DNA of 64,000 nt from Bacteroidales bacterium (GTDB taxonomy: Bacteria; Bacteroidota; Bacteroidia; Bacteroidales; Tenuifilaceae): contig JAFGDZ010000052.1 in the NCBI GenBank assembly GCA_016931855.1, positions 22,520 to 86,519 of the forward strand. Direction: 5' to 3'. A model generated the notes under the pieces. It saw only the letters and a program-made list of their open reading frames with translations. It searched no databases and was not told the origin of the DNA. Of this stretch, positions 9,256 through 17,187 are shown piece by piece. Positions within the stretch are counted from its first letter, which is position 1. The number at the start of each line of letters is the position of its first letter. Position numbers and translations under genes: made by a program.

Positions 9256-9438
9256 CTATTTGCACCATCTTCTTTTCCATTTTATAGCCTTCGACCAATT
9301 AGCATCGGATTCGGGTTCGAGTTCAGTGTCATCTTCTAATTCATCAATAGCACCTCCGATAATTAGTCCCGTTTCTTCATTGGTCATCGCATTCCATTCA
9401 GATAATGCCTCTTCGTTAATTGTTTGTTTCTTTTTCAT
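9256..9438 (-). CDS. RiPP precursor peptide with GG leader and Trp/Lys-rich tail
   Basis: The 60-residue peptide begins MKKKQTINEEALSEW. A leader-like region ends in the double-glycine motif LIIGGA (Gly28-Gly29), as in Bacteroidales GG-leader natural-product precursors. A strongly acidic spacer follows (about 32-45; nine Asp/Glu). The last 13 residues are basic and aromatic, with three W-x-K/R triplets: WSK (48-50), WKR (54-56) and WCK (58-60). Radical SAM/SPASM enzymes that form three-residue cyclophanes or the Trp-Lys bond of darobactin use such motifs. A shifted -7-like sequence (TTAATTTG) lies near 9509-9516. The opposite-strand frame is Ser-rich with no such logic. The modification and activity of the product are inferred. 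Confidence 0.8.
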   Translation of the reverse strand: MKKKQTINEEALSEWNAMTNEETGLIIGGAIDELEDDTELEPESDANWSKAIKWKRRWCK

Positions 9439-9618
9439 TGTAATTTTGCTTTAAATTTTCCTACTCTATTTGAGGTTTTTCGGTTCCACCTATTTTCTTA
9501 CTATAGCGCAAATTAATGTTTTTTTACTTCGTATCTTATGAACTTGAGCAATTATGTTGTTTAACGTTCAAAAGCAAAAATATATCATTTAGCATTAACC
9601 ACAAAAAAATTCCTTAAC

Positions 9619-10405
9619 GCCTGTTTAGATTTTTTAATCATCATAAAAACGGAAGCGAGAAGTTCCTATGCTTTGCTGGGTTCCATGTTCACTTGGTAAT
9701 CCCAGCTAAGCCGCCTAAACCATGAGAGCCAGACAATGCTTCGCTCAACAACCCACCTCTGTGGAATAACCTTAAAACCAGTCTCTTCGCTGCGGGTTAC
9801 CACTTCGAATTTGGCGAGCCGCCTTGTAGCCCCCATCGCCAAGCAGCAGCTTGAGTTGCGGGAATTGCCCCTTCATCCGCTTAATTACTCGCTCCGCAGC
9901 GGTGCTATCGTGCTCATTTGCTGGGGTGACCACTACGCATAGCAGCAGGCCCCTTGATCTTCTTGTTACCGTCGTACCCCTTATCGGGGATGCCCCACTC
10001 GCTATTCTTTACCGACTGGGAGTCTATTATGCCCATGCTGGGACAGGTGTTCCGCCCGAGCTGCTCGCGAATCCTCGCTTGGACTCGCTGTAGTGTACCA
10101 TCAATCAGCCACTTCCTGAAGTAGTAATACACGGTGCTCCACTTCCCGAACTCGCAGGGTAACAGGCACCATGGGCAACCGCTTCGCGCTTGGTAGTGAA
10201 TCCCATCCCAAACCCGACGCAGCGATGTTTGCCGCTTACGCTTGTCCTTAAGGATTTTATTTATACATTGCCACTGGCTATTGGTTAGGTTGGTAGGGTA
10301 ACTTTGCACGGCTTGTTCTTTTATGGTTATTAGCGCAAGCTCGTTCTTTTTTATCTCTCTAGCTAATCAATAGCCTTATTTTTAGCATACTAATTTTAAA
10401 CAGGC
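9619..10405 (-). mobile_element. Degenerate IS5-family insertion sequence
   Basis: The element is bounded by imperfect terminal inverted repeats: gcctgtttagatttt reading in from 9619, and gcctgtttaaaatt reading in from 10405 on the other strand. TTAA lies just outside both ends (9614-9617 and 10408-10411). It contains one transposase gene, broken several times. At 787 bp it is shorter than intact relatives, which fits an internal deletion. Confidence 0.75.
9625..10309 (-). pseudogene. Broken IS5-type transposase
   Basis: The first 113 codons (from 10309) read as the N-terminal DUF4096 domain (LTNSQWQCINK, then RSGCPWCLLP, then FGKWSTVYYYFRKW) and continue to GIIDSQSVK and GYDGNKKIKG, with the first catalytic Asp. 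About ten family residues are then missing and the frame shifts. A second frame reads VVVTPANEHDSTAAE and LLLGDGGYKA (second Asp). A third reads FEVV, GFKVIPQRWVVERS (catalytic Glu) and FRRLSWDYQVNMEPSKA, then hits a stop. At least two frameshifts, one small deletion and one stop make it non-functional. Confidence 0.85.
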
Positions 10406-10474
10406 TCTTAATATTGCATGTACCCAAACATACAAAAAAAATCCCTTCATTATCCCCTCAACTTTAATTTACTG

Positions 10475-10513
10475 CAAAAAAGCGCCCCCCAACAGCAGAG
10501 CCGTTGGGGGGCG
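10475..10513 (-). terminator. Rho-independent terminator after the M2-like peptidase
   Basis: An 11-bp GC-rich stem, cgccccccaac with gttggggggcg, encloses a 9-base loop. On the minus strand a T-run follows. It ends the transcript of the gene stopping at 10543. Confidence 0.85.
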
Positions 10514-10542
10514 TTTATTGGGTTACCAATGGTTTGCTTGGG

Positions 10543-12228
10543 TTACTTTACAAACTGCATTGAGTAGTACTTGGCGGTTAGCTTCTCGCCGGTGGCGCGC
10601 TCAATCATCTCGCTCCAGTGGTAGCGCATACCGGGCATAAATACCTTCTCCTTTAGGTAGGTTCCCACTTCGGGTTTGCCTACAAAGCTAATGGCATCAA
10701 CATTGGCGGCACCTAGCACGTTCTGCGCAATGTAGTAGTGCAGCTGCGAGGCCAAAAGCTCACCCATTAGGTAGTTGTGGTAGTAGCAAGGGTAAAGGGC
10801 TACGTGTATTTTGGTTGCCCAGTCGGGCTCGTTGCGGCCTTCGGGCTTTTTAAGCATCTGGTACTTCTCAACAAGGCTCCACCAAAGGGCGTTTAGGTCC
10901 TGGTCGGGGTTGGCGTACATGGCCTTCTCAAAGCGGTACATTACCTGTGCCCAGCGGCTAAAGGTTAGCTGCTCCAATTTAAAGGCGTTGTAGGCATCGG
11001 CGGTAATGGCCTCGCGCTCCTGGGCGGTAATAATGCCCATATCCAGCATCCACTGTGGGCTACCAGCGCAGCGGCCAAAAATCATGGCAATGGCCTCGGT
11101 GGTAAAGCTGTGGGCGGCATCGCGAAGGAAGTAGGGTAGCTCTGGGTTGTTGTACTTGGCGTAAACGGCATGGCCAAACTCGTGTAGGTTGGTGTTCATC
11201 CAGCCGTAGGTTGGCTTAAGGTTGCAAAGTACGCGCACATCGCCGCTGCGGTCAATATCGGTGCAGTATGCGTGCTGGTTCTTGCCGGGCTTCTCGTATA
11301 GGTCGGAGCTGGCCACTAGGTCGTCAACGCCAATGCCAATGCCGTTAAAGAAGGTGGCGGTTAGGGCTGATATGTCCTTATCGGCGTAGTACTTATCAAG
11401 GTCAACGCTGTAAATTTTTGGAGCCTCTTGGAAGTAGCGGTTCTGGTAGTGCCAAGGCATAAGCTTCTCCTTGCTAATGCCGTAGCGCTTGGCAAGGTAA
11501 GCGTCAATCTCGCCCTTAAGGGCAGCAAAAGCATCGCGGGTAAGGTTATCGAGCTCATCAAAAAGGGCCTCAATCTCGTCGGGGTTCTGCTCCGATAGCG
11601 AAAGCGACATCACCTGGTAGTTATCGAAACCAAGGCTTTGCGCAATGGCGTTGCGCTGCTTAACCAGCTCAACCACATCGGCAGCCACTACCTGACCAAT
11701 GCGCTTGTGCGCGTTCCAAGCCATCTCTAGCTCCTTTGAGTTTTTTGAGTCGCCTAGGATACCCTCAATGTCGTTATCGGTAAGCGATTTGCCGTTAACC
11801 TCGGCTCTGAAGTTTGAGTACTTCTTCTCTAGGTTGGTCTCCATCTTTATAACGGCCTCTAGTAGCGCCGCAGGAACCTGATTGCGAAGGAATCCGGAGT
11901 AAAGCACATCTAGCTGACGGGCAAGAAGTGAGTCCTTTACGTTGCCCTCGTCCTTTAGCTGCTTTAGCTGGGCAAAGCGAACAGAATCGGAGAACACCTC
12001 GGTTAGCTTAAGGCGAATCTCCTCGGATTTGGTGTAATCGGCATCGTTACCAGTGATAGATGCATCCCAGCTGGCAATGGCCGCTTCAATGTTCATGGGC
12101 TTAACCTCGGCCTCAAAGGCAGTGATAAACTCCTTTAGCTGCGTTTCGGCCTTTTGCTGTGGCGTTTGACAGCCACCAAGCACTAGTAGTGCAAGTGCTG
12201 ACATAGCAAAAATTGATTTTGTTTTCAT
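10543..12228 (-). CDS. M2/M3-like zinc metallopeptidase lipoprotein
   Basis: The 561-residue product begins with a lipoprotein signal peptide (lipobox VLGGC, lipid Cys20). The zinc-binding motif HEFGH lies at residues 349-353 (NLHEFGHAVY), with a likely third ligand Glu in the segment SFTTEAIAMIFGR about 25 residues later. The overall helical layout and length match bacterial M2 peptidases (the angiotensin-converting-enzyme family, related to M3 oligopeptidases). These act as dipeptidyl carboxypeptidases or oligopeptidases. Here the enzyme is predicted to be anchored in the envelope and to process peptides in the periplasm. It is monocistronic, with a -7 box at 12253-12260 and a strong terminator. 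Its codon use is GC-richer than that of the RiPP block next door. Confidence 0.85.
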   Translation of the reverse strand: MKTKSIFAMSALALLVLGGCQTPQQKAETQLKEFITAFEAEVKPMNIEAAIASWDASITGNDADYTKSEEIRLKLTEVFSDSVRFAQLKQLKDEGNVKDSLLARQLDVLYSGFLRNQVPAALLEAVIKMETNLEKKYSNFRAEVNGKSLTDNDIEGILGDSKNSKELEMAWNAHKRIGQVVAADVVELVKQRNAIAQSLGFDNYQVMSLSLSEQNPDEIEALFDELDNLTRDAFAALKGEIDAYLAKRYGISKEKLMPWHYQNRYFQEAPKIYSVDLDKYYADKDISALTATFFNGIGIGVDDLVASSDLYEKPGKNQHAYCTDIDRSGDVRVLCNLKPTYGWMNTNLHEFGHAVYAKYNNPELPYFLRDAAHSFTTEAIAMIFGRCAGSPQWMLDMGIITAQEREAITADAYNAFKLEQLTFSRWAQVMYRFEKAMYANPDQDLNALWWSLVEKYQMLKKPEGRNEPDWATKIHVALYPCYYHNYLMGELLASQLHYYIAQNVLGAANVDAISFVGKPEVGTYLKEKVFMPGMRYHWSEMIERATGEKLTAKYYSMQFVK

Positions 12229-12252
12229 CGATATCGGTTTTACGGGTTAATG

Positions 12253-12260
12253 CAAAGGTA
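12253..12260 (-). promoter_or_regulatory. -7 box for the M2-like peptidase
   Basis: TACCTTTG on the minus strand, 25 bp upstream of the start at 12228, matches TAnnTTTG. Confidence 0.55.
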
Positions 12261-12320
12261 GAAAATTAAGGGTGACTAGCTTTTTTGTTAAAGGAAACAT
12301 TGTGATATATTTGGTTGTTA

Positions 12321-12355
12321 CTAAACACTAACCACCAAACACTAAACACTAACCT
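12321..12355 (+). repeat. Heptamer tandem array (CYAAMCA type)
   Basis: Five head-to-tail heptamers (ctaaaca, ctaacca, ccaaaca, ctaaaca, ctaacct) end 8 bp before the start codon of the MBL-fold gene at 12364. Related arrays lie at 14604-14624 and 14684-14718. Confidence 0.7.
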
Positions 12356-12363
12356 CCAATCCC

Positions 12364-13086
12364 ATGAAACAACTATCCACATTACTAATAGTAGCACTTT
12401 TAGCCATGACAACATACGCGCAACCCAGCAAGCAAGCCGAGCAGATAGCCCAGTCGGTGAAGTGGTTTGGACAGGCATCGGTTAAGCTCCAGTTAAACGG
12501 AAAAACAATTTACGTTGACCCGTTTAACCTAACGGAAAGGGATAGCGCTGATATTATCCTTATTACGCATACGCACGGCGACCACCTATCGGCAAAGGAT
12601 TTGGCGCTTGTATCAACCAAGCAAACAACCATTGTTGCCCCTGCCGATGTGCTGGCCATGCTTGGCGATACACCCTACGCAACGCTTACCCCCATTAAGC
12701 CTAACCAAAGCATTAGCTGGGAAGGGATGGAGATAAAAGCGGTTCCATCGTACAACATTGTTAAGAACACCAAACACCCCAAAGAGAAGGAGTGGGTTGG
12801 CTACATCCTAAACCTAAACGGTACCCTACTCTACCTTACTGGCGATACGGAGCGCATTCCCGAGATGAAGGACATTACCTGCGATATTATTCTTCTGCCA
12901 CTGGGGCAAACCTATACCATGAACAGCGTTGAGGAGGCTGTTGATGCAGTGCTAGATACCAAGGCAACCATTGCAATACCCATACACTACGGCATGTACG
13001 AGGGTACTGTTGATGATGCAGCCAAGTTTAAGGAGCTGCTAACCGGAAAGGTGATGGTTATTGTGAAGGAGTTCCCCAGCAACTAA
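12364..13086 (+). CDS. Secreted MBL-fold metallo-hydrolase (UPF0173-like)
   Basis: The 240-residue product has a signal peptide of about 20 residues (ending TTYAQ). The metallo-beta-lactamase motif THTHGDH sits near residues 69-75, with later metal ligands in GDTE and in IPIHYG. The compact layout, beginning VKWFGQASVKL, resembles UPF0173/UlaG-like hydrolases. The substrate is unknown, and the signal peptide places it in the periplasm, unlike cytoplasmic relatives. A heptamer array directly precedes the gene. Its TAA overlaps the TAG of the convergent phosphatase gene in a shared CTAA at 13083-13086. Confidence 0.8.
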   Translation: MKQLSTLLIVALLAMTTYAQPSKQAEQIAQSVKWFGQASVKLQLNGKTIYVDPFNLTERDSADIILITHTHGDHLSAKDLALVSTKQTTIVAPADVLAMLGDTPYATLTPIKPNQSISWEGMEIKAVPSYNIVKNTKHPKEKEWVGYILNLNGTLLYLTGDTERIPEMKDITCDIILLPLGQTYTMNSVEEAVDAVLDTKATIAIPIHYGMYEGTVDDAAKFKELLTGKVMVIVKEFPSN

Positions 13087-13778
13087 TCCATTTTGGGAAC
13101 CGAGTAAAGCTCCATTGCGCTTAGGTTTAGGCAGCAAAGGTTACCTGCACCCGCGTGTATCCCTGCGTAAACGCAGCCGGCATCAATCCCTATGTAGCGT
13201 GTTGCGGCAGAGCCGATATCGACTCTAATCTGCTCCATGGAACGGGGCGTATGCCCATGGATAACCGTTTTGCCTGTTAGGCAATTGTGGGGTATGGGCT
13301 TGGGGCGTGCCCAAAGAATGGACTGCTCGTTACCTAGCGGATTGGATGCATCCACATCAACAAAACCGTGAACCAGCACAAAATCATCAACAAGGGCATA
13401 AAGCTTTAGGCTGTTGTAAAACGCGATATGATGATGGGGAATGGCGCCAAAGTAGGTGTCGGTTTTGCCATAAATATTATTGTAGCTGCTTAGCGTTTTC
13501 TTGCCAGAGTTTATAAACCAAAGGGATTGGTTGCTCCACGATAGCATGGCATCGAGTAGCATCCGCTCATGGTTGCCCATTAGGCAGGTAACGTTAAAAC
13601 CGCTTTGGGAAAGCCCAATGATGTACTCAACAAGCTCAGCGCTACGTGGGCCCCTATCAATGTAATCGCCTAGGAGGAAAAGGGAATCATCCTTGGATAG
13701 CGCAACCACATCCTCAACCAGATGCCTAAAGGTAAGGTAGCACCCGTGAATATCGGATATGGCCAGCGCGCGCATCAT
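13083..13778 (-). CDS. Metallophosphoesterase (PrpA/ApaH-like)
   Basis: The 231-residue product carries the PPP-family signature: DIHGC near residue 9, GDYIDRGPRS near 42, GNHE near 68, and a later His in VIHGHTP. These residues bind two metals. Relatives are bacterial serine/threonine phosphatases (PrpA/PrpB) or symmetrical Ap4A hydrolases (ApaH), and the sequence does not distinguish them clearly. The start codon lies 1 bp after the ung stop, so the two genes are almost certainly co-transcribed and translationally coupled. A second ATG directly follows the first (13775). Confidence 0.85.
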   Translation of the reverse strand: MMRALAISDIHGCYLTFRHLVEDVVALSKDDSLFLLGDYIDRGPRSAELVEYIIGLSQSGFNVTCLMGNHERMLLDAMLSWSNQSLWFINSGKKTLSSYNNIYGKTDTYFGAIPHHHIAFYNSLKLYALVDDFVLVHGFVDVDASNPLGNEQSILWARPKPIPHNCLTGKTVIHGHTPRSMEQIRVDIGSAATRYIGIDAGCVYAGIHAGAGNLCCLNLSAMELYSVPKMD

Positions 13779-13779
13779 G

Positions 13780-14466
13780 CTACTCTATTGACCAATCGAT
13801 AGGCGCCTTGCCCTGCCCTACCAGAATCTGGTTGGTTTTGGAGAAGTGCTTGCAGCCAAAAAAGCCCCTACTAGCCGATAGCGGCGATGGATGTGGAGCC
13901 TTGAGTATATGGTGCTTGCTGCCATCAATAAGCTCGGCCTTTGCCTGCGCGTAGGCGCCCCACAGCAGGAACACAACGCCTTGCTGCCTATCGGAAACTA
14001 CCTTGATGGCGGCATCGGTAAAGCGTTCCCACCCCTTTTTCTGGTGCGAACCCGCCTGATGCGCCCTAACCGTTAGCGTGGCGTTAAGCAGTAGCACACC
14101 CTGCTGTGCCCACTTCTCTAGGTTGCCCCCGCGGGGCATTGTTACGCCCAAATCGGCATTAATCTCCTTAAAAATATTGAGCAACGATGGGGGCTTTGGG
14201 ATACCATCGGGAACGGAGAACGATAGGCCATGCGCCTGCCCGGGGCCATGGTATGGGTCTTGCCCAAGTATAACCACGCGCACGCTGTGCAAAGGGGTAA
14301 CGTTAAACGCCTCAAGCATTTTTGCACCGGGAGGAAAAACCACATGCTGCTTACGCTCCTCAACCAGAAAATCCTTTAGCTGGGCAAAATAGGGTTGTTT
14401 AAACTCGGGTAGCAGAGCCGCTTTCCAGCTCTCCTCTATTTGGGGGTTAGCATCAACCTGCGACAT
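13780..14466 (-). CDS. ung: Uracil-DNA glycosylase
   Basis: The 228-residue product is a family 1 UDG, which removes uracil from DNA to start base-excision repair in the cytoplasm. The active-site motif GQDPYHG is at 68-74 with catalytic Asp70, followed by AHGLSFSV. The C-terminal DNA-binding loop HPSPLSASRGF is present and leads into FGCKHFSKTN. Length and motifs are normal for the family. It is the first gene of an operon with the phosphatase downstream. A -7 box TACTTTTG lies 27 bp before the start. Confidence 0.97.
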   Translation of the reverse strand: MSQVDANPQIEESWKAALLPEFKQPYFAQLKDFLVEERKQHVVFPPGAKMLEAFNVTPLHSVRVVILGQDPYHGPGQAHGLSFSVPDGIPKPPSLLNIFKEINADLGVTMPRGGNLEKWAQQGVLLLNATLTVRAHQAGSHQKKGWERFTDAAIKVVSDRQQGVVFLLWGAYAQAKAELIDGSKHHILKAPHPSPLSASRGFFGCKHFSKTNQILVGQGKAPIDWSIE

Positions 14467-14492
14467 TTTCTATTCGTTTTGATGGGTTGACA

Positions 14493-14500
14493 CAAAAGTA
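14493..14500 (-). promoter_or_regulatory. -7 box for ung
   Basis: TACTTTTG on the minus strand, 27 bp upstream of the ung start, matches TAnnTTTG. Confidence 0.55.
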
Positions 14501-14518
14501 GGAAAGAAAAGGCAAGAA

Positions 14519-14560
14519 GTGAAACGTGAAACGTGAAAGGTGAGATGTGAGACGTGAGAC
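14519..14560. repeat. Heptamer tandem array (GTGARAC)6
   Basis: Six consecutive 7-bp units (gtgaaac, gtgaaac, gtgaaag, gtgagat, gtgagac, gtgagac) lie in the ung-MFS intergenic region. Confidence 0.8.
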
Positions 14561-14603
14561 GAAACACGGAATAGACTTGAGATGTTAGATTTGAGATCTT
14601 AGA

Positions 14604-14718
14604 CTAAACACCAAACACTAAAACCAGTTACTAATAAGTCCAGCGGGCAATACACGAAACTTAATGGCAAAAAGTTAAAACAACTATACACCAAACACCA
14701 GAAACAAAACACTAACTC
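14604..14718 (+). repeat. Interrupted CYAAACA heptamer arrays upstream of the MFS gene
   Basis: Heptamers ctaaaca, ccaaaca and ctaaaac occur at 14604-14624. Then ctataca, ccaaaca, ccagaaa, caaaaca and ctaactc occur at 14684-14718. They are of the same type and orientation as 12321-12355 and end 2 bp before the -7 box of the MFS gene. Confidence 0.6.
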
Positions 14719-14720
14719 CC

Positions 14721-14728
14721 TATCTTTG
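14721..14728 (+). promoter_or_regulatory. -7 box for the MFS transporter
   Basis: TATCTTTG matches TAnnTTTG, 16 bp before the start at 14745. The usual -33 region is occupied by the heptamer array. Confidence 0.6.
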
Positions 14729-14744
14729 CGGGCAAATTAAAAAC

Positions 14745-15917
14745 ATGAGTGCTACAGGCAATATTATTAGGCTTAACATTATAAAAATAGCCAAATGGTT
14801 CATGCTGATTATGCCCATTGTTGTGCTGTTTTACAACGAGAATGGGCTGGGGATGAGCGAGGTGTTCATACTCCAAAGCGTTTACTCCATTGCCATTGTG
14901 GTGCTTGAAATCCCCTCGGGGTACATGGCCGATGCGCTAGGCCGCAAAAACACGCTTGTTGCGGGTAGCATCCTAGGCTTTCTGGGGTATGTAATCTACT
15001 CGTTCTCGTTCGGATTTGTTGGGTTCCTTTTTGCCGAGATAGTGCTTGGACTGGGACAAAGCCTAATCTCTGGCGCCGACTCGGCTCTACTTTACGATAC
15101 CCTACTGGACGAGAAGCGCGAAAAGGATTACCTCAAGTACGAGGGGCGACTTATATCCATTGGGAACTTTGCCGAAGCGCTGGCGGGTATTGCCGGAGGA
15201 TTTTTGGCCAGCTACGCGCTTCGATACCCCTACATTGCCCAAGCAGCCGTTGCCTTTATTGCGGTGCCCGCTGCATTTACACTAGTAGAGCCCACATCGA
15301 GCAAGGTAAAGCAGAAGGTTAACTTTTCCGATATTGTTTCCATTGTAAAATTCTCGCTGGTAGATAATATCCAGCTTCGCTGGAACATCCTATACTCCTC
15401 TATAGTTGGTGCGGCAACGCTAACCATGGCTTGGTTTGTTCAGCCGTGGATGATTCGTGCCGAGATTCCAGTTGAGTGGTTTGGGGTGATATGGACTGTG
15501 CTAAACCTATCGGTGGGCATTACAGCCATGTTTGCTTATAAAATAGAGCTGTACTACGGTAAGTTTACAACCGCTGCCGCCTTTACGTTTACCCTTGCGC
15601 TTGGGTACATCGCCTCGGGTTTTATTACCGGGCTGTGGGGCTTGCTATTCATCTTCCTGTTCTACCTTGCCCGTGGTATAGCCACGCCCATACTAAAGGA
15701 TAATATCAACCGCATTACCCCATCGGAGATGCGGGCAACAGTGCTATCGGTACGCAACTTTGTTATTAGGATTATTTTTGCCGTAATAGGCCCTCTTTAC
15801 GGTTGGATTACCGATAAGCTAAGCCTTGCGCATGCGCTGGTTATTGCAGGTACCATTTTTGTGATACTTGCTGGCGTATCGTTTGTCTTCTTCAAAAGAA
15901 CGGGAAACCTAAAGTAG
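14745..15917 (+). CDS. MFS transporter
   Basis: The 390-residue product has about 12 membrane segments with the MFS loop motif after the second helix (GYMADALGRKNTL, near residues 60-72) and the helix-4/5 region GLGQSLISGADSALLYDTL. That pattern is common in drug/sugar MFS carriers whose substrate is unknown. It is short but complete for the family. The gene is monocistronic with its own -7 box, and it converges with the ybaK-like gene 17 bp away. Efflux or uptake cannot be decided from sequence. Confidence 0.85.
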   Translation: MSATGNIIRLNIIKIAKWFMLIMPIVVLFYNENGLGMSEVFILQSVYSIAIVVLEIPSGYMADALGRKNTLVAGSILGFLGYVIYSFSFGFVGFLFAEIVLGLGQSLISGADSALLYDTLLDEKREKDYLKYEGRLISIGNFAEALAGIAGGFLASYALRYPYIAQAAVAFIAVPAAFTLVEPTSSKVKQKVNFSDIVSIVKFSLVDNIQLRWNILYSSIVGAATLTMAWFVQPWMIRAEIPVEWFGVIWTVLNLSVGITAMFAYKIELYYGKFTTAAAFTFTLALGYIASGFITGLWGLLFIFLFYLARGIATPILKDNINRITPSEMRATVLSVRNFVIRIIFAVIGPLYGWITDKLSLAHALVIAGTIFVILAGVSFVFFKRTGNLK

Positions 15918-15934
15918 ATAAAAGGTTTTTACAG

Positions 15935-16411
15935 CTACTTAACTAGGGAAGAAACAGTGGCCTTACTATGAGCAACCAAGTGGACAGGAGCAAGTTTGAG
16001 CTGCAACCCACGCTGCCCCGCGCTTACATATATAAAATCGAAGGTATTACAGGATTCGTGTATAAACGTTGGGAAGCTCTTTTTCATGGCAAAAGGAGAG
16101 CACGCACCCCTAATGTATCCCGTTGTGGGGAGAAGCTCCTTCATGGCAATCATATCGCAGCTCTTATTGCCCGATACCTTTGCCGCAGCCTTAAGGTCTA
16201 GCTCATCGGCACCCGGAATAACGCAAACAAAGAATCCCGTTTTATCGCCCTTAAGCACCAACGTTTTAAAAACTTGCTCTACAGGTTCACTAAGCGACTC
16301 AGCAACATGAATGGCGCTTAAATCATCCTCATCAACAACGTAAGGAATTAGCTCATAAGTTACCTTTTGCCTATCAAGAAAACGGGCTGCGTTGGTTTTC
16401 TGAATCTTCAT
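15935..16411 (-). CDS. ybaK: YbaK/EbsC-type aminoacyl-tRNA deacylase
   Basis: The 158-residue product is a free-standing editing domain of the YbaK/ProX family. These enzymes hydrolyse mischarged tRNA, classically Cys-tRNA(Pro), in the cytoplasm. Typical features are TNAARFLD at the start, VFKTLVLKGD in the middle (the conserved Lys) and GYIRGACSPFAMKK towards the C-terminus. An upstream in-frame ATG (16459) would overlap the preceding gene. I chose 16411 because the family usually begins MKIxKTNAxR and the spacing to the upstream stop is then 12 bp. It is the last gene of the BASS-MBL-ybaK operon. Confidence 0.9.
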   Translation of the reverse strand: MKIQKTNAARFLDRQKVTYELIPYVVDEDDLSAIHVAESLSEPVEQVFKTLVLKGDKTGFFVCVIPGADELDLKAAAKVSGNKSCDMIAMKELLPTTGYIRGACSPFAMKKSFPTFIHESCNTFDFIYVSAGQRGLQLKLAPVHLVAHSKATVSSLVK

Positions 16412-16422
16412 ATTGGGAAAGG

Positions 16423-17184
16423 CTAGAAATCGATGGTTAGACCATCGTAAGCAAAGCAAACATTATCGGGTAATCCCACAGCGATATCCTTATAAAGCCC
16501 CATTTGATGGCTTACGTGAGTTATGTATGCACGCTTTGGACTAAGCTCAGCAACCAACCTAAGCACCTCGGGTAGGGAGAAGTGAGAAAGGTGCTTCTGC
16601 ATCCTCAGCGCATTTATAACCAAGTACTTGGTGCCGTAAATCTTTTCCTTCTCCTCTTCCGATATAAAGTTAGCGTCGGTTATATAGGTTAAATCGCCTA
16701 TCCTAAAGCCGTACACCGGAAGCTTATGGTGATATGCCCTAATGGGAATAATCTTGTGGCCATGCACATCAAAGGGGTAGCCATCAATGGAATGGAGGTT
16801 AACCTCGGGAACTCCAGGGTACTTCATCTCGGCAAAGATGTAGGCAAACTCTGCGCGAAGCGCATCCTGAACCCGCTCCTCTGCCCAAATGTCCATTGGG
16901 CGCTTCAGCACCCAGTTAAAGGCACGCACATCATCAATACCCGCAATATGGTCGCGATGCTCATGGGTAACCAGTATTGCATCCAACGATTTTACGCCTG
17001 CGGTAAGCATCTGCTGCCTAAAATCGGGACCCGCATCAATAGCAATGTTTATTCCATCGGCCTCAATTAGTGCTGCCGTACGAAGGCGCTTATCCCTACT
17101 ATCAGAAGAAAGGCAAACGGGGCACTGACAAGCAATTACTGGAATGCCCTGCGATGTTCCTGTTCCTAAAAAAGTTAGCTTCAC
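16423..17184 (-). CDS. MBL-fold hydrolase, PhnP-like
   Basis: The 253-residue product begins MKLTFLGTGTSQGIPV and carries the cysteine pair CQCPVC near residues 19-24, typical of the PhnP/LipB-associated group. The metal motif THEHRDH is near 74-80, with later ligands in TDANF and ITHVSH. PhnP relatives are cyclic phosphodiesterases. The exact substrate here is not known, and the protein should be cytoplasmic. The start lies 3 bp after the stop of the BASS transporter gene, so the genes form an operon. Confidence 0.85.
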   Translation of the reverse strand: MKLTFLGTGTSQGIPVIACQCPVCLSSDSRDKRLRTAALIEADGINIAIDAGPDFRQQMLTAGVKSLDAILVTHEHRDHIAGIDDVRAFNWVLKRPMDIWAEERVQDALRAEFAYIFAEMKYPGVPEVNLHSIDGYPFDVHGHKIIPIRAYHHKLPVYGFRIGDLTYITDANFISEEEKEKIYGTKYLVINALRMQKHLSHFSLPEVLRLVAELSPKRAYITHVSHQMGLYKDIAVGLPDNVCFAYDGLTIDF

Positions 17185-17187
17185 GGT

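Noticed and set aside
9256..9438. Calling the locus a darobactin cluster
   Set aside because: The Trp two residues before WSK that forms the ether bridge in darobactin is Ala here. There are two maturases and no typical export genes, so only a motif resemblance can be claimed.
9260..9454. 64-residue plus-strand open frame opposite the precursor peptide
   Set aside because: It is a Ser-rich shadow of the acidic spacer. The minus-strand peptide has leader, GG motif and enzyme neighbours.
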